Source of the DNA: PALSA-505 sp036496025 | Lineage (GTDB): Bacteria; Actinomycetota; Actinomycetes; Streptosporangiales; Streptosporangiaceae | Length of the DNA: 64,000 nucleotides | Direction of reading: 5' to 3' | Assembly: GCA_036496025.1 (NCBI GenBank) | Contig: DASXLW010000045.1 | Coordinates: 55,436-119,435, forward strand | Shown: piece by piece, positions 8,171-15,441 of the stretch | Position numbering within the stretch: position 1 is the stretch's first letter | Layout of the letters: each line of letters opens with the position of its first letter | Notes under the pieces: model-generated | Told to the model about the DNA's origin: nothing | Database searches by the model: none | The model's input: only the letters and a program-made list of their open reading frames with translations | Translations under genes and position numbers: made by a program

Positions 8171-8461
8171 GTGAGCGTGGCACCAGTTGAACTCGATCAG
8201 CCGAAGTCCAGCGAGGACACGACCCCGGCCATGCCCTGGGTCGCCATCGTATGGAACGACCCGGTCAACCTCATGTCCTACGTGACCTACGTGTTCCAGC
8301 AGGTGTTCGGCTACTCGCGCAAGAAGGCTGAGCGCCTCATGATGGACGTGCACCACAAGGGCAAGGCCGTGGTGGCCGCGGGAGCGCGGGAGGAGATGGA
8401 GCGGGACGTAGAGATCCTGCACGGCTACGGGCTGTGGGCTACGGTCCGCCACGACTCGTGA
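8171..8461 (+). CDS. clpS: ATP-dependent Clp protease adaptor ClpS
   Basis: 96 residues from GTG 8171, eight bases after AGGAGGT. The conserved core WVAIVWNDPVNLMSYVTYVF, the His-containing MMDVHHKGKAVV and the C-terminal GYGLWATV strand are typical. ClpS binds the N-terminal domain of the Clp unfoldase (ClpC or ClpA) and delivers N-degron substrates. Its stop overlaps the DUF2017 start by four bases (GTGA), so the two are translationally coupled, a pairing usual in actinobacteria. Confidence 0.95.
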   Translation: MSVAPVELDQPKSSEDTTPAMPWVAIVWNDPVNLMSYVTYVFQQVFGYSRKKAERLMMDVHHKGKAVVAAGAREEMERDVEILHGYGLWATVRHDS

Positions 8462-9141
8462 GCGAACCCGAGGGTCAGGAGGATCTGCAGTTGGCAGGCA
8501 GCGGCTTTCGCCGCGTCCGCGGCGGGGGCGCGACCGCGAGGTTCGCCCCGGCCGAGGCGATCCTGCTCCGCAACCTGGTCGGCCAGGTGGCCGAGCTGGT
8601 CGGTGGCGAGTCGCTGGCCGAGGACCGGCCCCCGGGGGCCCAGCCGGGAGCCGGAGAACCGGCGGGAGCCGGAGATTCGCCGGGAGCGGGCGGGCGCCCG
8701 CCGGCCGGGGAAGAGGCCATCGTCACCGACAGCAGCCAGCTCGAGGCGATGTTCGCGCTCAGCGACAGCGCCACGCCGCCCGACGACCCGGCGCTCGCCC
8801 GCCTGCTGCCCGACGCCTACCCGGACGATCCGGCCGCCGCGGGGGAGTTCCGCAGGTACACCGAGAGCGGCTTGCGATCCGGCAAGGTGGCCGCGGCCAG
8901 GACGGTGCTCGACACGCTGCCCGAAGACGGCGGCCGGGTCCGGCTGTCCGCCGACCAGGCCCAGGCTTGGCTGCGCTCGCTGAACGACATCAGGCTCGCG
9001 CTGGGGGTTCGCCTGGAGGTCACCGAGGACCGGGACGCCATGCTCGAGCGGGCCAGCCAGGGCGGCTCGCAGGCGGCCGGGCTCTGGATCTACGACTGGC
9101 TGACCCTGCTCCAGGAGACCCTGGTCGAGGCGCTCTGGTAG
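8458..9141 (+). CDS. DUF2017 family protein
   Basis: 227 residues from GTG 8458, overlapping the clpS stop. The pattern is that of DUF2017: an N-terminal FRRVRGGGATARFAPAEAIL strand-helix, a Pro/Gly/Ala-rich insertion at about residues 55-85, a helical middle (DPALARLLPDAYPDDPAAAGEFR) and a C-terminal helix ending YDWLTLLQETLVEAL. The function is unknown, but the gene almost always follows clpS, suggesting a role with the Clp machinery. Confidence 0.88.
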   Translation: MSEPEGQEDLQLAGSGFRRVRGGGATARFAPAEAILLRNLVGQVAELVGGESLAEDRPPGAQPGAGEPAGAGDSPGAGGRPPAGEEAIVTDSSQLEAMFALSDSATPPDDPALARLLPDAYPDDPAAAGEFRRYTESGLRSGKVAAARTVLDTLPEDGGRVRLSADQAQAWLRSLNDIRLALGVRLEVTEDRDAMLERASQGGSQAAGLWIYDWLTLLQETLVEALW

Positions 9142-9176
9142 CCGATCGCGGCGGGCCCCCGGGTACGCTCGCATCC

Positions 9177-9587
9177 ATGCTGACGATCAGCCGCGCCTTG
9201 CACGACAAGATCGTTGCGCACGCTCGGGCCGACCACCCGGACGAGGCCTGCGGCGTGGTCGCCGGACCCGCCGGCAGCGACCGGGCCGAACGGTTCATCC
9301 CGATGACGAACGCCGAGCGGTCGCCGACCTTCTACCGGTTCGATTCGGCCGAGCAGTTCCGGGTGTGGCGGGAGATGGACGAGCGGGACGAGGAGCCCGT
9401 GATCATCTACCACTCGCACACGGCCACCGAGGCTTATCCTTCGCGCACCGACATCTCGTACGCCAGCGAGCCGGGCGCGCACTACGTGCTGGTCTCCACC
9501 CAGGACACCGACCACACCGAGTTCCGCTCGTTCCGGATCTCGGAGGACACGGTCACCGAGGAGGAGGTCCGCGTCGCACCGGAATGA
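9177..9587 (+). CDS. mec: JAMM-family metalloprotease, CysO hydrolase type
   Basis: 136 residues from ATG 9177. The JAMM zinc site is complete: E23 (DEACGVV), H79 and H81 (YHSHT), S89 and D92 (PSRTD). It corresponds to Mec(+) of M. tuberculosis (Rv1334), which hydrolyses CysO-cysteine to free cysteine and CysO. cysO and cysM follow, completing the sulfur-carrier cysteine pathway. Because the CysO encoded here has residues beyond its diglycine, this peptidase may also trim that tail (inference). Confidence 0.9.
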   Translation: MLTISRALHDKIVAHARADHPDEACGVVAGPAGSDRAERFIPMTNAERSPTFYRFDSAEQFRVWREMDERDEEPVIIYHSHTATEAYPSRTDISYASEPGAHYVLVSTQDTDHTEFRSFRISEDTVTEEEVRVAPE

Positions 9588-9591
9588 TCCC

Positions 9592-9629
9592 GGCGGGCGG
9601 CCGGTTGACATGCCAGGGAGCCGCCCGCC
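9592..9629 (+). other. Stem-loop between mec and cysO
   Basis: GGCGGGCGGC at 9592-9601 is complementary to GCCGCCCGCC at 9620-9629, with an 18-base loop containing TTGACA. There is no U-tract. It could be an RNA-processing or attenuation element that sets different mec and cysO levels, or merely a GC-rich hairpin. Confidence 0.35.
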
Positions 9630-9683
9630 ACCCACGCCGCGTCCACGGAATCTGACCACCCGCATCACACTGGAGCACTGACG

Positions 9684-9983
9684 ATGGCCATCGAGGTCCG
9701 TATCCCGACGATCCTGCGCACCTACACGGACGGGGCCAAGTCAGTCGAGGGCTCCGGGTCGACCCTGGACGAGCTGTTCGCTGACCTGGAAGCCCGGCAC
9801 AGTGGGCTGCGCGAGCGGCTCGTCGACGACTCCGGGCTGCGGCGGTTCGTGAATGTCTACCTCAACGATGAGGACGTGCGCTTTCTCGGCGGGCTGGAGA
9901 CCCCGGTGACCGACGGCGACACCGTGACCGTGCTGCCCGCGGTGGCGGGCGGAGCCGCCGCCGGGCGCGGCCCGGCTTCCTGA
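9684..9983 (+). CDS. cysO: Sulfur-carrier protein CysO (MoaD/ThiS family)
   Basis: 99 residues with a ubiquitin-like beta-grasp fold: AIEVRIPTILRTYTDG, LVDDSGLRRFVNVYLNDEDV and GDTVTVLPAVAGG. As thiocarboxylate it donates sulfur to O-phosphoserine on CysM. In M. tuberculosis CysO the chain ends at the diglycine. Here the diglycine is at residues 89-90 and a further nine residues (AAAGRGPAS) follow, so the protein would need trimming before thiocarboxylation. Confidence 0.92.
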   Translation: MAIEVRIPTILRTYTDGAKSVEGSGSTLDELFADLEARHSGLRERLVDDSGLRRFVNVYLNDEDVRFLGGLETPVTDGDTVTVLPAVAGGAAAGRGPAS

Positions 9984-10006
9984 GCCCGCTCTGCCTAGCC
10001 GCCGGC

Positions 10007-10954
10007 ATGCGTTACGACTCGCTACTCGACTCGGTCGGCCACACGCCGCTGGTCGGATTGCCGGGGCTGTCACCCGGAGAGGGCGTCCGGCTGTGGGCCA
10101 AGCTCGAAGACAGGAACCCGACCGGATCGGTCAAGGACCGGGCCGCCTTCTACATGATCGAGAAGGCGGAGAAGGAGGGCCTGCTCACCCCAGGATGCAG
10201 GATCCTGGAGCCGACCTCGGGGAACACCGGGATATCGCTGGCCATGGTGGCCAAGCTGCGCGGATACCGGATGACCTGCGTCATGCCGGAGAACACCTCG
10301 GTCGAGCGCAGGCAGCTGCTGGAGATGTTCGGCGCCGAGATCGTGTTCTCGCCGGCCGCGGGCGGCTCCAACGAGGCCGTCCGGGTAGCCAGGCGGCTGG
10401 CCGCCGAGCACCCGGACTGGGTAATGCTCTACCAGTACGGCAACGAGGCCAACGCCCGGGCGCATTACGAGACCACCGGCCCGGAACTGCTGGCCGACCT
10501 GCCCGAGCTGACGCACTTCGTGGCCGGGCTCGGCACCACCGGCACCCTGATGGGCGTCGGGCGCTTCCTGCGTGAGCGCCGCCCCGGCGTGCAGATCGTC
10601 GCCGCCGAGCCCAGGTACGGCGAGCTGGTGTACGGGCTGCGCAACGTGGACGAGGGATTCGTCCCCGAGCTTTACGACGCTAGCGTGCTGACCACGCGAT
10701 TCTCGGTGTCCTCGGCGGATGCACTGCGCCGTACCCGCGAGCTGCTGACCGTGGAGGGCATCTTCGCCGGGATCTCGTCCGGCGGCGCGCTGCACGCCGC
10801 GCTGGCCATGGCGAACAAGGCGGTCGCGGCCGGGGAGCGCGCCGACATCGCGCTGGTCGTCGCCGATGGCGGCTGGAAGTACCTGTCCACCGGGGCCTAC
10901 GACGGGACCCTGGAGGAGGCGCAGGCGCGGCTGGAGGGTCAATTGTGGGCGTGA
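10007..10954 (+). CDS. cysM: O-phosphoserine-type cysteine synthase CysM
   Basis: 315 residues from ATG 10007. The PLP lysine is K43 in NPTGSVKDR; the substrate loop TSGNTG, the phosphate cup GLGTTGTLMG and a C-terminal SSGGALHAA segment are present. Context (mec-cysO-cysM) and similarity to Rv1336 point to a CysO-thiocarboxylate-dependent enzyme using O-phosphoserine rather than sulfide-dependent CysK. The last codons are embedded in a tandem repeat that extends into the next gene, and the stop overlaps that gene's start by ten bases. Confidence 0.93.
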   Translation: MRYDSLLDSVGHTPLVGLPGLSPGEGVRLWAKLEDRNPTGSVKDRAAFYMIEKAEKEGLLTPGCRILEPTSGNTGISLAMVAKLRGYRMTCVMPENTSVERRQLLEMFGAEIVFSPAAGGSNEAVRVARRLAAEHPDWVMLYQYGNEANARAHYETTGPELLADLPELTHFVAGLGTTGTLMGVGRFLRERRPGVQIVAAEPRYGELVYGLRNVDEGFVPELYDASVLTTRFSVSSADALRRTRELLTVEGIFAGISSGGALHAALAMANKAVAAGERADIALVVADGGWKYLSTGAYDGTLEEAQARLEGQLWA

Positions 10955-11103
10955 CCGCTGCGGGCGCCTCCGAGGAAGGCGCAGGCGCGGCTGGAGGGAC
11001 ACAGTCGATTGCGGGCGTGACCGCTGCGGGCGCCTCCGAGGAATGCGCAGGCGCGGCCGGACGAACAGGGACAGCTGTGGGCGTGGCCGCCGCGGGGGCG
11101 TTC
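10913..11103 (+). repeat. Three tandem units (59/66/66 bp) across the cysM-thioesterase junction
   Basis: Units start at about 10913, 10972 and 11038 and share GCAGGCGCGGCTGGAGG and GGGCGTGACCGCTGCGGGCG with a few changes. Unit 1 holds the last codons and stop of cysM. Units 2 and 3 are read in a different frame as the N-terminus of the thioesterase-like protein, giving imperfect 22-residue repeats. The seven-base length difference of unit 1 accounts for the frame change. Confidence 0.85.
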
Positions 11104-11925
11104 GACCAGGCCACGGCCGTGCGGCGCACCGCCGGCGGCCGGTATGACATGCAGCCCGACCCGCGGTTCTCACCCGCTGCGCCGTCCGGAGACTTCCAGC
11201 CGGCGGTGAACGGCGGCGTGCTCATCGCGGCCATGCTGCGCGCCGTGCTCGACACCTCGCCGCACCCGCACCCGGTGGCCACCAGCGCGAACTTCCTACG
11301 GGTACCGCGGATCGCGCCCGCCCAGGTCGTGGTGACCTGGCTGAAGCAGGGCAAGACCGCCGCCGTGGCCCGCACGTCTCTGCTGCAGGACGACCAGCTG
11401 GTGATCGAGTCGACCGTCGCGACCGGCTCGCTGGCCGGCGGCGCGCGCGACCCGGTGCTGCCCGAGGCCATGCAGGCCGCGCAGGCGCTCTCCTGGACCG
11501 CCGAGCCGCCCAGTCTGCCTCCGGTCGATGAGTGCGTCCCGGTCGAGGCGGGCGGCGGCATCCGCGGCCAGGTGGATCTCCGGCTGGATCCGGCCACCGC
11601 GGGCTGGATGAAGCGCAGCCCGGCCGGGATCCCCGAGATGCGCGGCTACTTCCGGCTGCGCGATGACCGCCCGCCGGACGCGTACCTCCTTGCCTTCGCG
11701 GTGGACGCGCTGCCGCCGGTGGTGTTCGGGCTCGGCGCGTTCGGCTGGGCGCCCACGGTGGAGCTGACCTGGCACATGCGCGCGGTACCGGCGGACGGCC
11801 TGCTGCGGGTGGCCGCCCGGTGCCGGCACGTGGGCGGCGGCTGGTTCGACGAGGAGGCCGAAGTGTGGGACTCGGTCGGCCGCCTGGTCGCGCAGAGCCG
11901 CCAGATCGCCCGGGTGGGCCGGTAG
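10945..11925 (+). CDS. Acyl-CoA thioesterase-like protein (double hotdog)
   Basis: 326 residues from GTG 10945, six bases after GGAGGG. From about residue 50 the protein resembles actinobacterial TesB-like thioesterases: FDQATAVRRTAGGRYDMQPD, a first hotdog with AVNGGVLIAAMLRAVL, and a second with FGWAPTVELTWHMRAVP. The first 44 residues are two extra copies of an Ala/Gly-rich 22-residue repeat created by duplication of the gene junction. The ancestral start is probably GTG 11077 or 11083 in repeat 3, but the good ribosome site now lies before 10945. The acyl-CoA substrate is unknown. Confidence 0.8.
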   Translation: MGVTAAGASEEGAGAAGGTQSIAGVTAAGASEECAGAAGRTGTAVGVAAAGAFDQATAVRRTAGGRYDMQPDPRFSPAAPSGDFQPAVNGGVLIAAMLRAVLDTSPHPHPVATSANFLRVPRIAPAQVVVTWLKQGKTAAVARTSLLQDDQLVIESTVATGSLAGGARDPVLPEAMQAAQALSWTAEPPSLPPVDECVPVEAGGGIRGQVDLRLDPATAGWMKRSPAGIPEMRGYFRLRDDRPPDAYLLAFAVDALPPVVFGLGAFGWAPTVELTWHMRAVPADGLLRVAARCRHVGGGWFDEEAEVWDSVGRLVAQSRQIARVGR

Positions 11926-11997
11926 TCCCGGCCGGGCTGGCGCCGGCGGTCGTGGCCGATGTGCGTGCCGCCTGCCCCCGGCGTAGCCTGGACCCTC

Positions 11998-12747
11998 ATG
12001 CGCCTGACCGTGATCGGATGCTCAGGGAGCTTTCCTGGCCCCGACAGCCCCGGCTCCTGCTACCTGGTGGAGGCCGAGGGGTTCCGGTTACTGCTCGACC
12101 TGGGCAACGGGGCGCTCGGCGCGCTGCAGCGCCACTGCGGGCTCTACGACGTGGACGCGATCTGCCTGAGCCACCTGCACGCCGACCACTGCCTGGATCT
12201 GTGCTCGTACACGGTGGCCCGGCTGTACCCCGCCGACGGCGCCAGGCCGCAGATCCCGGTGTACGGCCCGGCGGAGACAGCGGAGCGGATCACCCGCGCC
12301 TACAGCCTGGAGCCTGGCCCTGAGGTCAGGAAGGCCTTTGACTTCCGAACGCTGACGCCGGGAACGCAGCGGATAGGGCCATTCCAGGTGACGGCCGATC
12401 ACATGAGCCATCCGGTGGAGACGTTCGGTTTCAGGCTGGAGCACGAGGGGCGCAGCCTGGCCTATTCGGCCGACACCGGCGAGTCGGCGGCCCTGGAAGC
12501 CCTGGCCCGCGACGCGGATCTGATGCTCTGCGAGGCGTCCTTCCTGGACGGGCCGGACCTGCCGCCTGGCCTGCACTTGACCGCGCGCCAGGCCGCCGAG
12601 CATGCCACCCGCGCCGGAGCCCGGCGCCTGCTGCTCACCCACCTGGTGCCGTGGAACGATCGCGAGCGCAGCCTGGCCGAGGCGGCGCAGGCCTATGCCG
12701 GGCCGATCTGGATGGCCGTGTCCGGCCAGGTGGCCGATCTCGGCTAG
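11998..12747 (+). CDS. MBL-fold hydrolase, Rv1339-type phosphodiesterase
   Basis: 249 residues from ATG 11998. The metallo-beta-lactamase signature HLHADHCLD, a second DHMSHPVETFGFRL segment, DTGES and a late LLTHLVPW give a binuclear metal site of the ElaC/phosphodiesterase branch. Position upstream of rph-rdgB matches M. tuberculosis Rv1339, reported as an atypical class II cyclic-AMP phosphodiesterase. cAMP hydrolysis is therefore the best guess (inference from synteny and motif), with RNase Z-like activity as the alternative. Confidence 0.82.
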   Translation: MRLTVIGCSGSFPGPDSPGSCYLVEAEGFRLLLDLGNGALGALQRHCGLYDVDAICLSHLHADHCLDLCSYTVARLYPADGARPQIPVYGPAETAERITRAYSLEPGPEVRKAFDFRTLTPGTQRIGPFQVTADHMSHPVETFGFRLEHEGRSLAYSADTGESAALEALARDADLMLCEASFLDGPDLPPGLHLTARQAAEHATRAGARRLLLTHLVPWNDRERSLAEAAQAYAGPIWMAVSGQVADLG

Positions 12748-12756
12748 GCTGACCGG

Positions 12757-13476
12757 ATGCCCAGGCCTGACAGACGTTCTGATGACCAGTTGCGCGAGGT
12801 CAAGTTCACCCGTGGCTGGCTCGACCACGCCGAGGGCTCGGTGCTGGTCGAGTTCGGCGCCACCCGGGTGCTCTGCGCGGCGAGCGTGACCGAAGACGTA
12901 CCCCGGTGGCGCCGCGGCGGCGGCCTCGGCTGGGTCACCGCGGAGTACGCGATGCTGCCCCGGGCCACCAACACGCGCAGCGACCGGGAGTCGGTCAAGG
13001 GCAGGCTGGGCGGTCGCACCCAGGAGATCTCCCGGCTGGTAGGCAGGTCGCTGCGGGCCTGCATAGACCCCAAGGCGCTGGGCGAGAACACGATCATCAT
13101 CGACTGCGACGTGCTGCAGGCCGACGGCGGGACCCGGACCGCCGCGATCACCGGCGGGTACGTGGCCCTCGCCGACGCGGTTGGGTACCTGCGCGGCAGG
13201 AACCGGTGCAAGGGCGACCCGCTGGTCCGCTCCGTGGCGGCGGTCAGCGTCGGGATCGTGGACGCCCAGCCCAGGCTGGACCTGTGCTACGAGGAGGACG
13301 TGGCCGCGGAGACGGACATGAACGTGGTCTGCACCGGCGACGGGGGATTCGTGGAGATTCAGGGTACGGCCGAGCGCGAGCCGTTCGGCCGCGAGATGCT
13401 CGACCGGCTGCTCGGGCTGGCCACGGGCGGCTGCGCGGAGTTGACCAGGCTGCAGCGCGAGGCCCTCGCCGGGTGA
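12757..13476 (+). CDS. rph: Ribonuclease PH
   Basis: 239 residues. RNase PH features include GSVLVEFGATRVLCAASV, EYAMLPRATNTRSDRE, the phosphate-binding GRTQEISRLVGRSLRAC and DCDVLQADGGTRTAAITGG. It is a phosphorolytic 3'-exonuclease that trims tRNA 3' ends. The stop overlaps the rdgB GTG (GTGA), giving translational coupling; the rph-rdgB pair is widely conserved. Confidence 0.96.
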   Translation: MPRPDRRSDDQLREVKFTRGWLDHAEGSVLVEFGATRVLCAASVTEDVPRWRRGGGLGWVTAEYAMLPRATNTRSDRESVKGRLGGRTQEISRLVGRSLRACIDPKALGENTIIIDCDVLQADGGTRTAAITGGYVALADAVGYLRGRNRCKGDPLVRSVAAVSVGIVDAQPRLDLCYEEDVAAETDMNVVCTGDGGFVEIQGTAEREPFGREMLDRLLGLATGGCAELTRLQREALAG

Positions 13477-14102
13477 CCGACGGCGGCGCCGGGGCGGCCC
13501 GGCGGATCGTGCTCGCCACCAGGAACCCGGGCAAGCTCACCGAGCTAGCCAGGATCCTCGCGGCCAGCGAGATCGAGGTCACTCTGGCCGGGCTGGACGA
13601 GTTCCCGGGAGCTCCCGAGGTGGCCGAGACCGGCCGCACGTTCGCGGAGAACGCGCTGCTGAAGGCCCGGTCCGCGGCCAGATTCACCGGGGTCGCCGCC
13701 GTCGCGGACGACTCCGGCCTGTGCGTCGATGCGCTGAACGGGATGCCGGGGGTACTGTCCGCCCGGTGGGCCGGCCGGCACGGCGACGACCAGGCCAATC
13801 TCGACCTGGTCCTGGCCCAGCTCGCGGACGTGGCCGAGCCGGACCGGGGCGCGCATTTTGCCTGCGCCGCCGCGATCGTGCTGCCGTCGGGGACCGAGCG
13901 GGTGGCGGAGGGGCGGCTCTACGGGCAACTGGCGCGGGTTCCGCGCGGGACGAACGGGTTCGGCTACGACCCGATCTTCCTGCCGGACTCGTCCGACCTC
14001 ACCACGGCGGAGATGGAGCCGGCCGCGAAGGATGCGATCAGCCACCGCGGCCGTGCACTGCGGGCGCTCGCCCCGGCGATCGCCGATCTGCTGACCGGCT
14101 GA
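13473..14102 (+). CDS. rdgB: RdgB/HAM1 non-canonical purine NTP pyrophosphatase
   Basis: 209 residues from GTG 13473 (the in-frame stretch further upstream is rph read in another frame). Signature segments are VLATRNPGKLTEL, TGRTFAENALLKAR, VADDSGLCVDALNG, FGYDPIFLPD and AKDAISHRGRAL. It hydrolyses ITP, dITP and XTP to the monophosphates, protecting nucleotide pools from deaminated purines. Confidence 0.95.
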   Translation: MTDGGAGAARRIVLATRNPGKLTELARILAASEIEVTLAGLDEFPGAPEVAETGRTFAENALLKARSAARFTGVAAVADDSGLCVDALNGMPGVLSARWAGRHGDDQANLDLVLAQLADVAEPDRGAHFACAAAIVLPSGTERVAEGRLYGQLARVPRGTNGFGYDPIFLPDSSDLTTAEMEPAAKDAISHRGRALRALAPAIADLLTG

Positions 14103-14270
14103 CGCGGGTCCGGCAGCGCCAGCTCAGCCCTGTGATGGGCGATTGAGCCGAAATTCTTCCCCCGGGGGTACACGATACGGGCGCGGGTTGCGGCTATCAA
14201 GGCGATTCCGGGCCTCCGCCGGGTGCCGGTGTACCGTAGGGGCGTTCGGGCCGGGCGGAAGGGAGCATGC

Positions 14271-14741
14271 GTGACGGACAAGAGGCTGGCGCCCGGTGAC
14301 CCGGCGCCCGACTTCACCTTGAACGACGCCGACGGGAGCCCGGTGAGCCTGTCGTCGCTGCGCGGGCAGCGGGTGATCGTCTACTTCTACCCCGCGGCCA
14401 TGACGCCCGGGTGCACCACGCAGGCCTGCGACTTCCGGGACAGCCTGAGCAGCCTGGCCGCGGCAGGCGTGAAGGTCCTGGGCATATCCCCGGATCAGCC
14501 CGCCAAGCTGGCCAAGTTCCGGGACAAGGAAGGGCTGAACTTCCCGCTGCTGTCCGACCCCGACCACGCGGTGCAGCGCGCGTACGGCACGTACGGTGAG
14601 AAGAAGCTCTACGGCAAGACGACCGTGGGCGTGATCAGGTCCACTTTCGTGGTGGGCCCGGACGGGGTTCTCGAGCACGTCTACTACGGGGTCAAGGCCA
14701 AGGGTCATGTGGAGCGCCTGAGGAAAGACCTGGGCATCTGA
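14271..14741 (+). CDS. bcp: Thioredoxin-dependent peroxiredoxin, Bcp/PrxQ type
   Basis: 156 residues from GTG 14271, with GGAAGGGA at 14257-14264. The peroxidatic Cys is C48 in TPGCTTQACDF and the resolving Cys C53 is five residues later, the atypical 2-Cys PrxQ arrangement. It reduces hydrogen and alkyl hydroperoxides with thioredoxin. The in-frame extension upstream lacks a ribosome site. Confidence 0.93.
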   Translation: MTDKRLAPGDPAPDFTLNDADGSPVSLSSLRGQRVIVYFYPAAMTPGCTTQACDFRDSLSSLAAAGVKVLGISPDQPAKLAKFRDKEGLNFPLLSDPDHAVQRAYGTYGEKKLYGKTTVGVIRSTFVVGPDGVLEHVYYGVKAKGHVERLRKDLGI

Positions 14742-14807
14742 TGTGCTTTTCATTGTTGGCACGCGCTAGGACGAAGAACTGTCGTACCCTGGCGATAACG
14801 TCGGCAT

Positions 14808-15299
14808 ATGCACACGAAGTACAACGAGAAATATACCCGCGAACTGCTAACCGACGCGGTCACCAACTCCGTCAGTGTCGCCGGTGTTCTGCGTTATCTT
14901 GAGATTCCCTGGTCCGGCGGCACGCACGCCCACATCAGCCGCCGAGTCAAGCAGTTCGGCATCGACACGTCGCACTTCAAAAGGGTGGCTCCGAACAAAG
15001 GAAAGCCCTGCACATGGCGGCTAACCCCGGATCAAATCCTGGTCGTATGCTCGCCGGGCTCAGGACGGCCGAAGCCACGCATGCTGCGCCGTGCACTACG
15101 TGAGGTCGGGGTGCCGTATGTCTGTGGGGCATGTGGAGTAGAGGCTGAGTGGAACGACAGGCCGATAGTATTACATGTGGACCATATCAATGGAAACTGG
15201 CTTGATAACAGAGGGGAGAATCTTCGGTTTCTATGTCCGAACTGCCACTCGCAGACGCCGACATTCGCAGGTAAACTAAAAAACAAGAAGGGGTCGTAG
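14808..15299 (+). CDS. HNH endonuclease, mobile-element type
   Basis: 163 residues. The N-terminal half (YTRELLTDAVTNSVSVAGVL, then an HISRRVKQFGIDTSHF segment) is a helix-turn-helix-like DNA-binding region seen in phage-type homing endonucleases. The C-terminal half has zinc-binding CGACG and LCPNCH around the HNH core HVDHINGNWLDN..ENLRF. GC is lower than neighbours and it uses a TTA leucine codon at 15171, both suggesting acquisition. No ribosome site is seen; GATAAC at 14794 would give a leaderless start. Its TAG stop at 15297-15299 lies inside the tRNA gene that begins at 15290, an unusual overlap. Confidence 0.88.
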   Translation: MHTKYNEKYTRELLTDAVTNSVSVAGVLRYLEIPWSGGTHAHISRRVKQFGIDTSHFKRVAPNKGKPCTWRLTPDQILVVCSPGSGRPKPRMLRRALREVGVPYVCGACGVEAEWNDRPIVLHVDHINGNWLDNRGENLRFLCPNCHSQTPTFAGKLKNKKGS

Positions 15300-15363
15300 C
15301 CCAATTGGCCGAGGCACAGGCCTTAGGAGCCTGACAGTGTGGGTTCGAGTCCCACCGGCCCCA
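15290..15363 (+). tRNA. tRNA-Leu(UAG) with short variable loop
   Basis: 74 bases fold well. Acceptor GGGGTCG pairs with CGGCCCC; a 3-bp D stem has loop AATTGGCCGA; anticodon stem CAGGC/GCCTG has loop CTTAGGA (anticodon TAG, codon CUA). The T arm is GTGGG-TTCGAGT-CCCAC and the discriminator is A. No CCA is encoded. The variable region is only five bases (ACAGT), whereas bacterial tRNA-Leu normally has a long class II arm. The overall shape resembles phage-borne tRNAs. The first ten bases overlap the HNH gene. Confidence 0.85.
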
Positions 15364-15441
15364 CTTACCCCTTCGCCGTGCTTGCCGACTCAGAGATCAC
15401 CAACGTGCCGCCGGAGGACGGGGGCTCCGCCGCCTGCCGGG

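Noticed and set aside
10913..11103. Insertion-sequence end or CRISPR repeats
   Set aside because: Units are contiguous without spacers, with no transposase or terminal inverted repeats; tandem duplication fits.
15290..15363. Prophage attachment site at the tRNA
   Set aside because: No integrase gene and no repeated tRNA 3' end were found downstream, so integration at this tRNA is unsupported.
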